Origin: PALSA-612 sp046729255
GTDB taxonomy: Bacteria; Actinomycetota; Thermoleophilia; Gaiellales; Gaiellaceae
Reading direction: 5' to 3'
Assembly: GCA_046729255.1 (NCBI GenBank)
Contig: JBKPGF010000046.1
Location: 1 to 64,000, forward strand
DNA: 64,000 nt
In this document: in pieces, positions 50,333 to 59,335 of the stretch
Position numbering within the stretch: the stretch's first letter is position 1
How the letters are laid out: each line of letters opens with the position of its first letter
Position numbers and translations under genes: made by a program
The notes under the pieces: model-generated
The model's input: the letters and a program-made list of their open reading frames with translations, nothing else
What the model was told of the DNA's origin: nothing
Database searches by the model: none

Positions 50333-50564
50333 AAGGGACAAGCTTGGCGCGCAGCCGCCAGACGGCGGCCATCGCGATCATCGTGATCACGACGTCGTTG
50401 GCCACGCACCACTGGCACACGGCCTCGATGAGCACGAGAATTGCGATGCCCTGGAAGACGAGGAGCGTCGCCTTGCCCGGCCGCACGTACTCGTCGACGA
50501 TCGCGGGGAGCGTGTCGATCGCCCAGCGTGCGCAGTACGGGCACTGGTAGTCGCCCCGCCCGCG
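50322..50564 (-). pseudogene. Relic joining DsbA-like and VKOR-like fragments
   Basis: The minus strand reads DYQCPYCARWAIDTLPAIV (start of a DsbA-type thioredoxin domain, CPYC active site), then DEYVRPGKATLLVF, and without a break continues QGIAILVLIEAVCQWCVAND and VVITMIAMAAVWRLRAKL, the C-terminal helix of a VKOR-like membrane oxidase with its CxxC. No start codon precedes the CPYC region in this frame, and most of both proteins is missing. It looks like an internal deletion fusing adjacent dsbA and vkor genes. The end overlaps the csoR operator. Confidence 0.6.
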
Positions 50565-50569
50565 CGAAC

Positions 50570-50612
50570 ATCGGAGGTTGCTACCGAACGAGCTTCGGTA
50601 GGAATTACCGAT
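50570..50612. promoter_or_regulatory. Nested palindrome upstream of tdh
   Basis: Inner perfect hairpin CTACCGAA-CGAGC-TTCGGTAG (50581-50601), flanked symmetrically by ATCGG (50570-50574) and CCGAT (50608-50612). It lies 26 bases before the tdh start and may be an operator of the threonine catabolic pair or a terminator of a lost upstream gene. Confidence 0.4.
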
Positions 50613-50638
50613 CCGCGCGGACCTGCGAGGATTCCGGC

Positions 50639-51694
50639 ATGCAGGCGCTGCGGAAGGTCGCGCCCGAGCCGGGGCTCTCGCTCGAGGAGGTGGTGGAGCC
50701 ACGCCCGACGGCGACGGACGTCGTCGTCGAGGTGGAGGCGGCGAGCGTTTGCGGCACGGATCTCCACATCCACCTCTGGGACGGCTGGGCCGCCGGGCGC
50801 ATCCGGCCGCCGGTGACTCTCGGTCACGAGTTTGCCGGGACCGTGGTCGAGGTCGGCTCCGACGTGCGCCATGTCTCGGTCGGTGACTTCGTCTCGGCGG
50901 AGAGCCACATCACGTGCGGTGGCTGCTCGGCCTGCCGAACGGGCAACGGCCACATGTGCGAGGCCACGGAGATCCTCGGCGTCGATCGCGACGGCGCCTT
51001 CGCGCGCTACGTGGCCGTCCCCGAATCGGTGATCTGGAAGACAAACCGCGAGAAGCTGCCGCCCGAGATCGCAACGCTCCAGGAGCCGTTCGGCAACGCC
51101 GTCTTCGCGACGAGCGAGCAGGATCTCTCCGGCCGGTCGGTGGCGGTGCTCGGTTGCGGGCCCGTAGGCCTCTTCACCGTTGCCATCGCGAAGGCGTCCG
51201 GCGCGTCGTTCGTCCTCGCCTCGGATCTCCACTCGTTCCGTCTCGACCTGGCGAAGACGATGGGCGCCGACGTCATCGTCGATGCGTCCGCGGAGACGAT
51301 CGAGCACGAGGGAATCGACGTCGTGTTCGAGATGTCCGGCTCCCCACCGGCGATCACCGACGCCATTCGCATCGCGCGGAACGGCGGCCGGGTGATCCTG
51401 TTCGGGATCCCGTCGCGGCCGGTGGAGCTGGACCTCGCAACGGCGATCTTCAAGAACCTCACCGTGCAGGCCGTGTCCGGGCGTCGCATCTTCGCGACGT
51501 GGTACAGGACCCGCTGGCTGCTCGAAAGCGGCGCCGTCGACCTGCGGCCGCTCATCACCCATGAGTACTCGCTCGACGAATGGGAGCAGGTGTTCGCGAA
51601 GCTCGAAGCGGGCGAGGCGTGCAAGATCGTCGTCTATCCGGCCGGCAAGCCAGACCAGTCGCGGCCCGTGGAGGTCGCGGGGGTGGCGCGCTGA
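50639..51694 (+). CDS. tdh: L-threonine 3-dehydrogenase
   Basis: 351-residue zinc-dependent medium-chain dehydrogenase. Catalytic zinc ligands Cys in ASVCGTDLHIH and the His-Glu of TLGHEFAGTVVE; structural zinc set CGGCSACRTGNGHMC; NAD-binding VAVLGCGPVGLFTVAIAKAS. Blocks such as DLHIHLWDGWA and GNAVFATSEQDLSG are those of threonine dehydrogenase. Oxidises threonine to 2-amino-3-ketobutyrate, which the following kbl cleaves. The stop overlaps the kbl start (CTGA). Confidence 0.93.
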   Translation: MQALRKVAPEPGLSLEEVVEPRPTATDVVVEVEAASVCGTDLHIHLWDGWAAGRIRPPVTLGHEFAGTVVEVGSDVRHVSVGDFVSAESHITCGGCSACRTGNGHMCEATEILGVDRDGAFARYVAVPESVIWKTNREKLPPEIATLQEPFGNAVFATSEQDLSGRSVAVLGCGPVGLFTVAIAKASGASFVLASDLHSFRLDLAKTMGADVIVDASAETIEHEGIDVVFEMSGSPPAITDAIRIARNGGRVILFGIPSRPVELDLATAIFKNLTVQAVSGRRIFATWYRTRWLLESGAVDLRPLITHEYSLDEWEQVFAKLEAGEACKIVVYPAGKPDQSRPVEVAGVAR

Positions 51695-52893
51695 GCACCG
51701 TCGCCGGACAGGAGCTCGACCGCGAGGTCGGTGCCGAGCTCGAGGGACTGCGCGAGGCAGGCACGTACAAGCGCCTCAATACGCTGCTCTCGCCCCAGGG
51801 GGCCGTCGTGGAGATGGAGGGCCGCGGCGAGGTGCTCGTCCTCTCGTCGAACAACTACCTCGGACTCGCCGCGCGGCCGGAGGTGGTCGAGGCTGGGATC
51901 GAGGGGCTGCGCCGTTACGGTGCGGGCACCGGCTCCGTGCGCTTCATCTGCGGCACCTTCGAGCCGCACCACGAGCTCGAGCGTGAGCTGGCCGACTTCG
52001 TCGGCACCGAGGCAGCGCTGACGTACGTGTCCTGTTGGAACGCGAACGAGGCCGCGATCCCCTCGCTTGCCGACGACAACACCGTCATCCTCTCGGACGA
52101 GCTCAATCACGCGTCGATCATCGACGCTATCCGGCTCTCGCGCCCGGCGCGGAAGGTGATCTACAAGCACTCCTCGATGGACGAGCTCCGCGAGGGTCTC
52201 GCGTCCTGCGAGCCCGGGCAGCGCAAGCTCGTCATCACCGACGGTGTCTTCTCGATGGAGGGCGACCTCGCGCGTCTGCCGGAGATCGTCGAGCTCGCCC
52301 GCGAGCACGAGGCCGTTGTGCTCGTGGACGATTCGCACGGCACGGGCGTCATGGGCGACACCGGGCGCGGTGTCGCAGAGCACTTCGGGCTGCTCGGCGA
52401 GATCGACGTCATCACGAGCACGCTCGGGAAGGCGCTCGGCGGGGCGGCGGGCGGCTTCATCGCGGCGAGCGAGGAGGTCTGCGACCTCATGACGCAACGC
52501 TCGCGGCCGATGCTGTTCTCGAATGCGCTGCCGCCGACGGTGGCGTGCTCGGCGCTCGAAGCGGTGCGCGTCCTGCGCCGAGAGCCAGAGCTCGTAGAGA
52601 AGCTGCGCCGCAACTCCGACCACTTCCGGACGAGGCTGCGCGAGATCGGCTACTCACCGCTCGACGGCGACGCGGCCATCATCCCGATCATCGTCGGTGA
52701 GACGTCGTTCGCCATCCGCTGTTCGGAGCGGCTGCTGGACGAGGGCGTCTTCGTCACCGGCTTCGGCTTCCCCGTCGTCCCCGAGGGGACGGCGCGCATC
52801 CGGGTGCAGATGTCGGCTGCGCTCGAGGCGGATCATCTGAAGCGCGCGCTCGATGCCTTCGAGCGCGTCGGCCGTGAGCTCGAGCTGATCTAG
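51691..52893 (+). CDS. kbl: 2-amino-3-ketobutyrate CoA ligase (glycine C-acetyltransferase), CTG start
   Basis: 400-residue alpha-oxoamine synthase. VLVLSSNNYLGLAARPEVVE near the N-terminus, GTGSVRFICGTFEPHHELER, DELNHASIIDAIRLS, VDDSHGTGVMGDTGRGVAEH, and the PLP Lys in TSTLGKALGGAAGGF. It cleaves 2-amino-3-ketobutyrate with CoA to glycine and acetyl-CoA, completing threonine degradation with tdh. No ATG, GTG or TTG is present between the tdh stop and the conserved region; the only candidate is CTG at 51691 overlapping the tdh TGA, so a CTG start under translational coupling is proposed. Confidence 0.92.
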   Translation: MSTVAGQELDREVGAELEGLREAGTYKRLNTLLSPQGAVVEMEGRGEVLVLSSNNYLGLAARPEVVEAGIEGLRRYGAGTGSVRFICGTFEPHHELERELADFVGTEAALTYVSCWNANEAAIPSLADDNTVILSDELNHASIIDAIRLSRPARKVIYKHSSMDELREGLASCEPGQRKLVITDGVFSMEGDLARLPEIVELAREHEAVVLVDDSHGTGVMGDTGRGVAEHFGLLGEIDVITSTLGKALGGAAGGFIAASEEVCDLMTQRSRPMLFSNALPPTVACSALEAVRVLRREPELVEKLRRNSDHFRTRLREIGYSPLDGDAAIIPIIVGETSFAIRCSERLLDEGVFVTGFGFPVVPEGTARIRVQMSAALEADHLKRALDAFERVGRELELI

Positions 52894-52901
52894 GAGGGTC
52901 C

Positions 52902-54482
52902 CTAGCGCAGCGGCGCGAAGACCTCCGGCCAGTGGCGCATGGCCGAGCGCAACGGCGCCGGCGCCGCCTGGCCGAGGCCGCAGATGGAGCCGCGCTCCAT
53001 CGTGTGCAGCCACTCTTCCAGCTGCTCGCCGGCCAGCACCGTCCGGCCGGCCTCGAGCTCGTGGAGGGCGAACTCGAGCCCCCGCGTGCCGATGCGACAC
53101 GGCGTGCACTTCTGACAGGACTCCTCGGCGAAGAAGCGCATCGTCTCCTGCAGGAGACGCACGATCGGGTAGCGCGCCGGGAACACCTGAACGCCGGCGG
53201 AGCCGACGGCGGAGCCCCACTCGGCCATGCCCTCGCGCGTCAGCGGCGAGTCGAGCGCGGCCGGCGGCAGCACGCCTGACGCGGCGCCCCCGGGCACGAT
53301 CGCGCCGATCTCCTCGGTCGCCCCGCCCGCGAACTCGTCCAGCAGCGTCCGCAGGACTATGCCGTTCGGCGCCTCGTAACAGCCGGGCCGCGTGACCGCG
53401 CCGGACACCGACCAGAGGCGAAGGCCGCTAGCGCCGTTCTCGCCGTGCCCCGCGAACCACGCGCCGCCGTGGCGAAGGATCGCCGGGATGTGGGCGAGCG
53501 TCTCGACGTTGTTGATGAGCGTCGGCCGGCCGAGGTAGCCCGACTCGGCGGGGAACGGCGGTCGCAGTCGGGGCATGCCACGCCGCCCTTCGAGGGACTC
53601 GAGCATCGCCGTCTCCTCGCCGCAGACGTAGGAGCCCGCGCCCGTGACGATCTCCACGGGCATCGACTCCAACAGGCCGGCCGCATTGAACTCGGCAATC
53701 GCAGACAGCAGGCGGGAGCGGGCGTTCGCGTACTCCTCCCGCAGGTAGACGATGGCGTGCCCCGCCTCCACGAAGCGCGCCGCGATGGCCATCCCCTCGA
53801 CGAGCAGGTGCGGCCGCAGCTCCATGACGTAGCGGTCCTTGATCGTGCCCGGCTCGCCCTCGTCAGCGTTGACGACGAGCACGCGCGGGCCCGGGTACTG
53901 AAGGACTGTCGACCACTTGCGGGACGTGGGGAAGCCCGCGCCGCCGAGGCCGACGAGTCCCGACGCTTCGAGCTCCGCAAGCACGGCGTCGTTGCAGTGC
54001 GCCGCCCGTAGCGCCTCGAGCCCGCCACGCCGCTCATAGTCGGCCAGCGTCTCGTCCGCCTGGGCAAGGCCGGTCGACGGCCCGTCGTTGGCCGTGTGCG
54101 TGACGGGCGCGTCCATCAGGCCCGGCAGGATCGTGTCTCCGCGTGTACCGACAGGCGCGAGATCGCAATGGCCGAGGCAAGGCACCTCGACCACGGGCAC
54201 CCCGTCCTCCGCGCGCTCCTGCGCCCTCGCCAGCAGGTCGCGGGCGCCGAAGCAGTCGCAGACCGGACCAGTGCAGACGCGGACACAGTCGTGCGGCACC
54301 TGGAGATACGAGTAGAACGAGACCACCTCGGCCACCTCGCCGCGGCGGATGTTCATGTGGTCGGCGAGCGCGTCCGAGAGCTCGGGCGTCACCGGGCCGA
54401 TGCGACGCCGAAGGACGCCGAGATTGTCGAGGAGCTGTGTCCGCTCGCGCGGAAGCTGGCCGATGACGTCCTGGACGTCCAC
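52902..54482 (-). CDS. NADH-linked formate dehydrogenase beta subunit (NuoE-NuoF fusion)
   Basis: 526 residues. NuoE-like part (about 1-130): VRVCTGPVCDCFGARDLL and VPCLGHCDLAPVG supply the four Cys of a [2Fe-2S] cluster. NuoF-like part: GLVGLGGAGFPTSRKW and NADEGEPGTIKDRYVM for NADH/FMN binding, CGEETAMLESLEGRRGMPR, and the [4Fe-4S] motif ESCQKCTPCRIGTRGLE with a later CGLG. Passes electrons from FdhA to NAD+. The GTG at 54482 has GAGGA 5 bases upstream and sits 7 bases after acnA. Split from fdhA by the rest of the operon. Confidence 0.9.
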   Translation of the reverse strand: MDVQDVIGQLPRERTQLLDNLGVLRRRIGPVTPELSDALADHMNIRRGEVAEVVSFYSYLQVPHDCVRVCTGPVCDCFGARDLLARAQERAEDGVPVVEVPCLGHCDLAPVGTRGDTILPGLMDAPVTHTANDGPSTGLAQADETLADYERRGGLEALRAAHCNDAVLAELEASGLVGLGGAGFPTSRKWSTVLQYPGPRVLVVNADEGEPGTIKDRYVMELRPHLLVEGMAIAARFVEAGHAIVYLREEYANARSRLLSAIAEFNAAGLLESMPVEIVTGAGSYVCGEETAMLESLEGRRGMPRLRPPFPAESGYLGRPTLINNVETLAHIPAILRHGGAWFAGHGENGASGLRLWSVSGAVTRPGCYEAPNGIVLRTLLDEFAGGATEEIGAIVPGGAASGVLPPAALDSPLTREGMAEWGSAVGSAGVQVFPARYPIVRLLQETMRFFAEESCQKCTPCRIGTRGLEFALHELEAGRTVLAGEQLEEWLHTMERGSICGLGQAAPAPLRSAMRHWPEVFAPLR

Positions 54483-54489
54483 GTGTTCC

Positions 54490-57228
54490 TCAGGAGGCGA
54501 GCAGCCGGCGCAGGACGAAGCGGAGGATGCCGCCGTGGCGGAAGTACTCACGCTCGCGCGGCGTGTCGAGGCGGACGCGGGCGCGAAACTCGCGATCGTC
54601 CGCGCGCACCGTCACCTCGCGGGCCTCGCCGCCGTCGACGCCCTCGATCGAGAACAGCTCACGGCCTGACAGCCCGAGCGCCTCGCGTCCTTCTCCGTCC
54701 ATGAACTGGAGCGGCAGCACGCCCATCATCAGGAGGTTCGAGCGGTGGATGCGCTCGTAGCTCTCGGCGAGGACGGCGCGCACACCGAGCAGTGCGGGCC
54801 CCTTCGCGGCCCAGTCGCGCGAAGAGCCAGACCCGTACTCCTTGCCGGCGATGACGATGAGCGGGACGCCCTCCTCGCGATAGCGCTCGGACGCCTCGAA
54901 GATGGTCGCCTCTTCACCCGACGGCAGATGCACTGTCCACGTCCCTTCCGAACCGGAGACGAGGAGGTTGCGCAGCCGGACGTTCGCAAAGGTGCCGCGG
55001 ATCATGACCTCGTGGTTGCCGCGGCGCGACCCGTAGGAGTTGAAGTCCTTGCGTTCGATGCCGTGCTCGATGAGGTAGCGGCCGGCCGGACTGTCCGGCT
55101 TGATCGCGCCCGCAGGCGAGATGTGGTCGGTCGTGACCGAGTCGCCCACCATGACGAGGCAGCGGGCTCCGGCGATGTCGCCAACGGGCTCGGGCTCGCG
55201 AGGCATGCCGTCGAAATACGGCGGCCGGCGGATGTACGTCGAGGCGGGATCCCACTCGTAAAGGAGACCGGACGGAATCTCGAGCGCACACCAACGCTCG
55301 TCGCCGGTGTACACGTCCGCGTACGTCTGCTCGAACATCTCCCGCCGCAGCGCAGACGCGATTACCTCTTGCACATCCTGCGGGCGCGGCCATATGTCTG
55401 CGAGGTACACGTCTTCGCCGTCCTCGCCGGTGCCGATCGGCTCGTCCACGAGGTCGAGGTCCATGCGGCCTGCGAGCGCGTACGCGACGACGAGCGGCGG
55501 CGACGCGAGGTAGTTGGCCTTCACCTCCGGGTGGATGCGCGCCTCGAAGTTTCGGTTCCCGGACAACACTGCGACCACGGCGAGGTCACCTTCGTCAACG
55601 GCGCGCGATATCTCGTCGGGGAGGGGCCCCGAGTTGCCGATGCACGTCGTGCAGCCGTAGCCGACTGTCTGGAAGCCGAGCTCGTCGAGGTGGGACGTGA
55701 GGCCGGCCTCGTCGAGGTACTGCGTGACGACCTTCGACCCCGGCGCGAGGCTCGACTTGACCCATGGGCGGCGTTGGAGGCCTCGCTCGACAGCGTTCTT
55801 CGCGAGCAGGCCGGCGGCGACCATGACCTGCGGGTTCGACGTGTTCGTGCAGCTAGTAATGGCCGCGATGACGACGGCGCCGTGATCGAGGGGGAAACGC
55901 TCTCCGTCCAGCTCGCACCAGACCGGCTGCGAATGCGCGGCGACGTCCGGAACCTGCACCGTGGCGGTCCCTTGCATCTCCTTGTGGCCGGGCGTGGCTG
56001 CAGCTACCGGGTCGCTAGCCGGGAAGCTCTCGGCGCCGGCCGCATCAGCGGCGTCCCCGTAGTCGACGCCGAAGCTCGGCAACGCTGCCAGGAAGGATTC
56101 CTTTGCCTCGTGCAGCGGCACGCGATCCTGAGGCCTCCGCGGCCCCGCGAGGCTCGGCTCGACGGTCGCGAGGTCGAGCTCGACGACCTGCGAGTACGTC
56201 GGCTCGCCGTCGGCCGCGTCGTGCCACAACATGTTCTCCTTGCAGTACGCCTCGACCAGCACGACGTGCTCCTCCGGGCGCCCGGTGAGCCGCAGGTACG
56301 CGAGGGTCTCCTCGTCCACGGGGAAGAAGCCGCAGGTGGCACCGTACTCCGGCGACATGTTCCCGAGCGTGGCGCGGTCTGCCACGGGCAGGCCGGCGAG
56401 GCCTGCCCCGAAGTACTCGACGAACTTCCCGACCACGCCGAGCTCGCGGAGGATCTGGGTGACTGTGAGGACGAGGTCGGTGGCCGTGGAGCCGTCCGGC
56501 AGCGCGCCCGTCAGCCGGAAGCCGACCACCTGCGGCACGAGCATCGATACCGCCTCCCCGAGCATCGCCGCTTCGGCCTCGATTCCGCCGACGCCCCAGC
56601 CGAGCACACCCAGCCCGTTGACCATCGTCGTGTGCGAGTCGGTGCCGAGCAGTGTGTCCGGAAAGGCCTGTCCGCTCCGCGCCTGGACGACCTGGGCGAG
56701 GAACTCGAGGTTGACCTGGTGGACGATGCCCGTGGCCGGCGGGACGACCGTCAGCCCGTCGAATGCCTGCTGGCCGAAGCGGAGGAACGCATAGCGCTCG
56801 CGGTTGCGCTGGAACTCCAGCTCGGTGTTGCGCGCCATGGCGCCGCGCGACGCGAACGCGTCCACCTGGACGGAGTGGTCGATGACGAGGTTCGACGGCA
56901 GCTCGGGGTCGATCCGGGCGGGGTCGCCGCCGAGGTCTCGCATCGCGTCGCGCATGGCCACGAGGTCGACGACCGCCGGCACGCCCGTGAAGTCCTGGTG
57001 GAGGACGCGCGCGGGCGTGAAGCTCAGCTCGCGTGACGGCTCGTCGGTCGCGACCCAGCCGGCGACGGCATCGACATCGGCCTCGCTACCCGTGCGGAGG
57101 GCATTCTCGAGCAGGATGCGCAGCGTGAAGGGCAGGCGCGCGACGTCGTGCGACGTCTGGAGCGCGTCGAGCCGGAAGATCTCGTAGTCGGTGTCGCCGA
57201 CCTTCAGCGATGAGGGAGCGACAGCCAT
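54490..57228 (-). CDS. acnA: Aconitate hydratase A
   Basis: 912-residue aconitase. [4Fe-4S] ligands: Cys in AAITSCTNTSNPQVMVAAG and the pair in GYGCTTCIGNSGPLP. Other conserved segments: SHTTMVNGLGVLGWGVGGIE, PEYGATCGFFPVDEETLAYL, and the C-terminal swivel domain with YGSRRGNHEVMIRGTFAN and KEYGSGSSRDWAAKGPALLG. It isomerises citrate and isocitrate. Embedded in a one-carbon operon between an alcohol dehydrogenase gene (10 bases) and the formate dehydrogenase beta subunit (7 bases), an unexpected position for a TCA-cycle gene. Confidence 0.96.
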   Translation of the reverse strand: MAVAPSSLKVGDTDYEIFRLDALQTSHDVARLPFTLRILLENALRTGSEADVDAVAGWVATDEPSRELSFTPARVLHQDFTGVPAVVDLVAMRDAMRDLGGDPARIDPELPSNLVIDHSVQVDAFASRGAMARNTELEFQRNRERYAFLRFGQQAFDGLTVVPPATGIVHQVNLEFLAQVVQARSGQAFPDTLLGTDSHTTMVNGLGVLGWGVGGIEAEAAMLGEAVSMLVPQVVGFRLTGALPDGSTATDLVLTVTQILRELGVVGKFVEYFGAGLAGLPVADRATLGNMSPEYGATCGFFPVDEETLAYLRLTGRPEEHVVLVEAYCKENMLWHDAADGEPTYSQVVELDLATVEPSLAGPRRPQDRVPLHEAKESFLAALPSFGVDYGDAADAAGAESFPASDPVAAATPGHKEMQGTATVQVPDVAAHSQPVWCELDGERFPLDHGAVVIAAITSCTNTSNPQVMVAAGLLAKNAVERGLQRRPWVKSSLAPGSKVVTQYLDEAGLTSHLDELGFQTVGYGCTTCIGNSGPLPDEISRAVDEGDLAVVAVLSGNRNFEARIHPEVKANYLASPPLVVAYALAGRMDLDLVDEPIGTGEDGEDVYLADIWPRPQDVQEVIASALRREMFEQTYADVYTGDERWCALEIPSGLLYEWDPASTYIRRPPYFDGMPREPEPVGDIAGARCLVMVGDSVTTDHISPAGAIKPDSPAGRYLIEHGIERKDFNSYGSRRGNHEVMIRGTFANVRLRNLLVSGSEGTWTVHLPSGEEATIFEASERYREEGVPLIVIAGKEYGSGSSRDWAAKGPALLGVRAVLAESYERIHRSNLLMMGVLPLQFMDGEGREALGLSGRELFSIEGVDGGEAREVTVRADDREFRARVRLDTPREREYFRHGGILRFVLRRLLAS

Positions 57229-57238
57229 GTCACCGATG

Positions 57239-58345
57239 CTACGCGAATGCGATCACGCTGCGGATGCCGTCCTGGGCCTCCATCAGCTCGAACCCGCGGT
57301 TCACCTCGTCGAGCGTCAGCCGGTGGGAAATGAGCGCTTCGACGTCGATGTCACCCGCCAGCCAGCGGTCGACGAGCTGTGGCACCTGGGTCCGACCCTT
57401 GACGCCCCCGAACGACGAACCTGTCACGCGGCGTCCGGTGATGAGGAGCCGCGGGACGATGTCGAGCGTCTCGCCCTTGCCCGCCACGCCGCACATGGTC
57501 GCGAGACCCCACGCCTCGCGTGCCGCCTCGACGGCCTGCGCCATCACGGCGACGTTGCCGGTGGCCTCGAACGTGTAGTCGGCGCCGAAACCGCCGGTCT
57601 CGGACCGGATCCAGTCGACGGCGTGGGCCCCCGCCGTGCGCGTGTCGGTGGCTCCGTGACGGCGCGCTTCCGCCAGCCGGTCCTCCGAGAGGTCGATCGC
57701 GATGATCCGCTCGGCGCCCGCAAGCCGGCAGCCGATGACGGCGCCAAGGCCGACGAGGCCGCAGCCGAAGACGGCGCAGACGGAGCCCGGCTCCACGCGT
57801 GCCGTATAGAGGGCGGCGCCGATGCCCGTCGAGAGCCCGCAGGCGAACGGCGCGCAGCCGTCGAGCGACGCCTCGGGGCTCACCTTGGCCAGCGCGATCT
57901 CCGGCATGACCGTGTACTCCGAGAACGTGGAGGTGCCCATGAAGTGGCGCAGCGGCTCGCCGTTCCGGCTGAACCTCGTCGTGCCGTCGGGCAGATGGCC
58001 AAGTCCCTGCTCGTCGCGAATCGCGACGCAGCGGTTCGTGCGCTCTGAGCGGCAGTGGATGCACTCGCCGCACTCCGGTGCGAAGAGCGTCACGACATGA
58101 TCGCCCTCTGCGACGAGCGTGACGCCCTCACCCACGCGCTCGACGACCCCGGCGCCCTCGTGGCCGAGCACGCACGGCACGTAGCCGCTCGGGTCGGCGC
58201 CGGACGCCGTGTAGAGGTCGGTATGGCAGACGCCGCAGGCGACGAGCCGGACGAGCGCCTCGCCCGCCTTCGGCTCGGCCAACTCGACCTCCTGGACCGC
58301 CAGCGCCTGGCCGAACTCCTCCAGCACCGCGGCGCGAACCTTCAT
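57239..58345 (-). CDS. Class III alcohol dehydrogenase (thiol-dependent formaldehyde dehydrogenase type)
   Basis: 368-residue zinc enzyme. Catalytic zinc: Cys in CGVCHTDLYTASG, His in LGHEGAGVVERVGEGV, and the later Cys in PFACGLSTGIGAAL. Structural zinc: APECGECIHCRSERTNRC. NAD-binding fold: VFGCGLVGLGAVIGCRLA. The overall pattern (FSRNGEPLRHFMGTSTFSEY; GSSFGGVKGRTQVPQLVDRW) closely follows FrmA/AdhC, the S-hydroxymethyl-thiol dehydrogenase; the thiol here could be glutathione or mycothiol. Placement with formate genes supports a formaldehyde detoxification role. Preceded 9 bases upstream by the Gfo/Idh/MocA gene. Confidence 0.9.
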   Translation of the reverse strand: MKVRAAVLEEFGQALAVQEVELAEPKAGEALVRLVACGVCHTDLYTASGADPSGYVPCVLGHEGAGVVERVGEGVTLVAEGDHVVTLFAPECGECIHCRSERTNRCVAIRDEQGLGHLPDGTTRFSRNGEPLRHFMGTSTFSEYTVMPEIALAKVSPEASLDGCAPFACGLSTGIGAALYTARVEPGSVCAVFGCGLVGLGAVIGCRLAGAERIIAIDLSEDRLAEARRHGATDTRTAGAHAVDWIRSETGGFGADYTFEATGNVAVMAQAVEAAREAWGLATMCGVAGKGETLDIVPRLLITGRRVTGSSFGGVKGRTQVPQLVDRWLAGDIDVEALISHRLTLDEVNRGFELMEAQDGIRSVIAFA

Positions 58346-58354
58346 GCGGCGATC

Positions 58355-59329
58355 CTAGAGGGCGTGCGGCGCGCCGGCTTCCGCTGAGCTGAGCAGCGCG
58401 TCGAGGACCCGCGCCTGCGCGACTGCGTCGTCCCGCCCCAGCAGCGGCTCGGCGTTGCCGCGGACGGCGTCGCTGAGGTTCTCCAGCTGGAGCTTGTATG
58501 AGTCGACCGGCTCGAGCTCGCGCCGCTCCACATCGTCGCCGCGCCGCAGTTCGATCACCGGCTTCCGGCAATGCCAGGGATCGTCGAGGTAGAGCGAGCC
58601 CTCCGTCCCGATCGCCTCCAGTTCGTCGCGAAGCGGCAGGCTCGTGCCGCAGTCGAAGAGCGAGACGACGTCGCCGGGGAACCTCATCGTCCCCGCGAAC
58701 ACCCAGTCCGTCCCGGTCTCACCGACGATCGCCTCCCCGTAGACGCGGATCGGCTCGCCGGCGAGGAGCCGCGAGCCGCTGACGCAATAGCAGCCCACGT
58801 CCATGAGGCTCCCTCCGTCGAGCTCGGGTCGCAGCCTGATGTTCTCCGGGTCGTAGACCGAGAAGCTGAAGGCCGACCGGATCACGCGCAGCTCGCCGAC
58901 GGTCCCGCCGCGGACAAGCTCCGCGAGCTGATGCGTCTGCGGGTTGTGCCGGTACATGAACGCCTCCATCAGGAGCCGGTCGGCGCGGTCGGCCACGTCG
59001 AAGGCTCGTTCCACCTCCTCGGGCCGGCGGTCGACCGGCTTCTCGCAGAGCACGTGCTTCCCGGCCTCGAGGCAGCGGATCGACCACTCGATGTGCAGCG
59101 AGTTGGGGAGGGAGATGTAGACGGCTTCGACATCGGGATCATCGAGCAGGGCGTCGTACGAGCCATACGCCCGGTCGATCTCCCACGCCCGCGCGTAGTC
59201 GTCCGCCCGCCCCTGGTCGCGGCTGGCGACCGCGATCAGCTCGGCCTTGTCGGAGCCGTGGGCCGGGGGAATGACGAGCCGGTTGATGTTCGCCGTCGAG
59301 AGGATCCCCCAGCGGACCGGTGTGCTCAT
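58355..59329 (-). CDS. Gfo/Idh/MocA-family oxidoreductase
   Basis: 324 residues. N-terminal Rossmann fold (RWGILSTANINRLVIPPA), the EKP motif with catalytic Lys in HVLCEKPVDRRPEEVER, MEAFMYRHNPQTHQLAELV, and the C-terminal domain with DPENIRLRPELDGGSLMDVG and CYCVSGSRLLAGEP, where the Asp and His/Tyr positions are typical. NAD(P)-dependent sugar or polyol dehydrogenase by family; the substrate is unknown. Operon member: 6 bases after fhs, 9 before the alcohol dehydrogenase. Confidence 0.87.
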   Translation of the reverse strand: MSTPVRWGILSTANINRLVIPPAHGSDKAELIAVASRDQGRADDYARAWEIDRAYGSYDALLDDPDVEAVYISLPNSLHIEWSIRCLEAGKHVLCEKPVDRRPEEVERAFDVADRADRLLMEAFMYRHNPQTHQLAELVRGGTVGELRVIRSAFSFSVYDPENIRLRPELDGGSLMDVGCYCVSGSRLLAGEPIRVYGEAIVGETGTDWVFAGTMRFPGDVVSLFDCGTSLPLRDELEAIGTEGSLYLDDPWHCRKPVIELRRGDDVERRELEPVDSYKLQLENLSDAVRGNAEPLLGRDDAVAQARVLDALLSSAEAGAPHAL

Positions 59330-59335
59330 GCGCGG

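Noticed and set aside
54745..57036. Long plus-strand open frame (about 760 codons) opposite acnA
   Set aside because: Antisense to a clear aconitase; translation is Arg/Gly/Asp-rich with no recognisable domain. High GC makes such shadows common.
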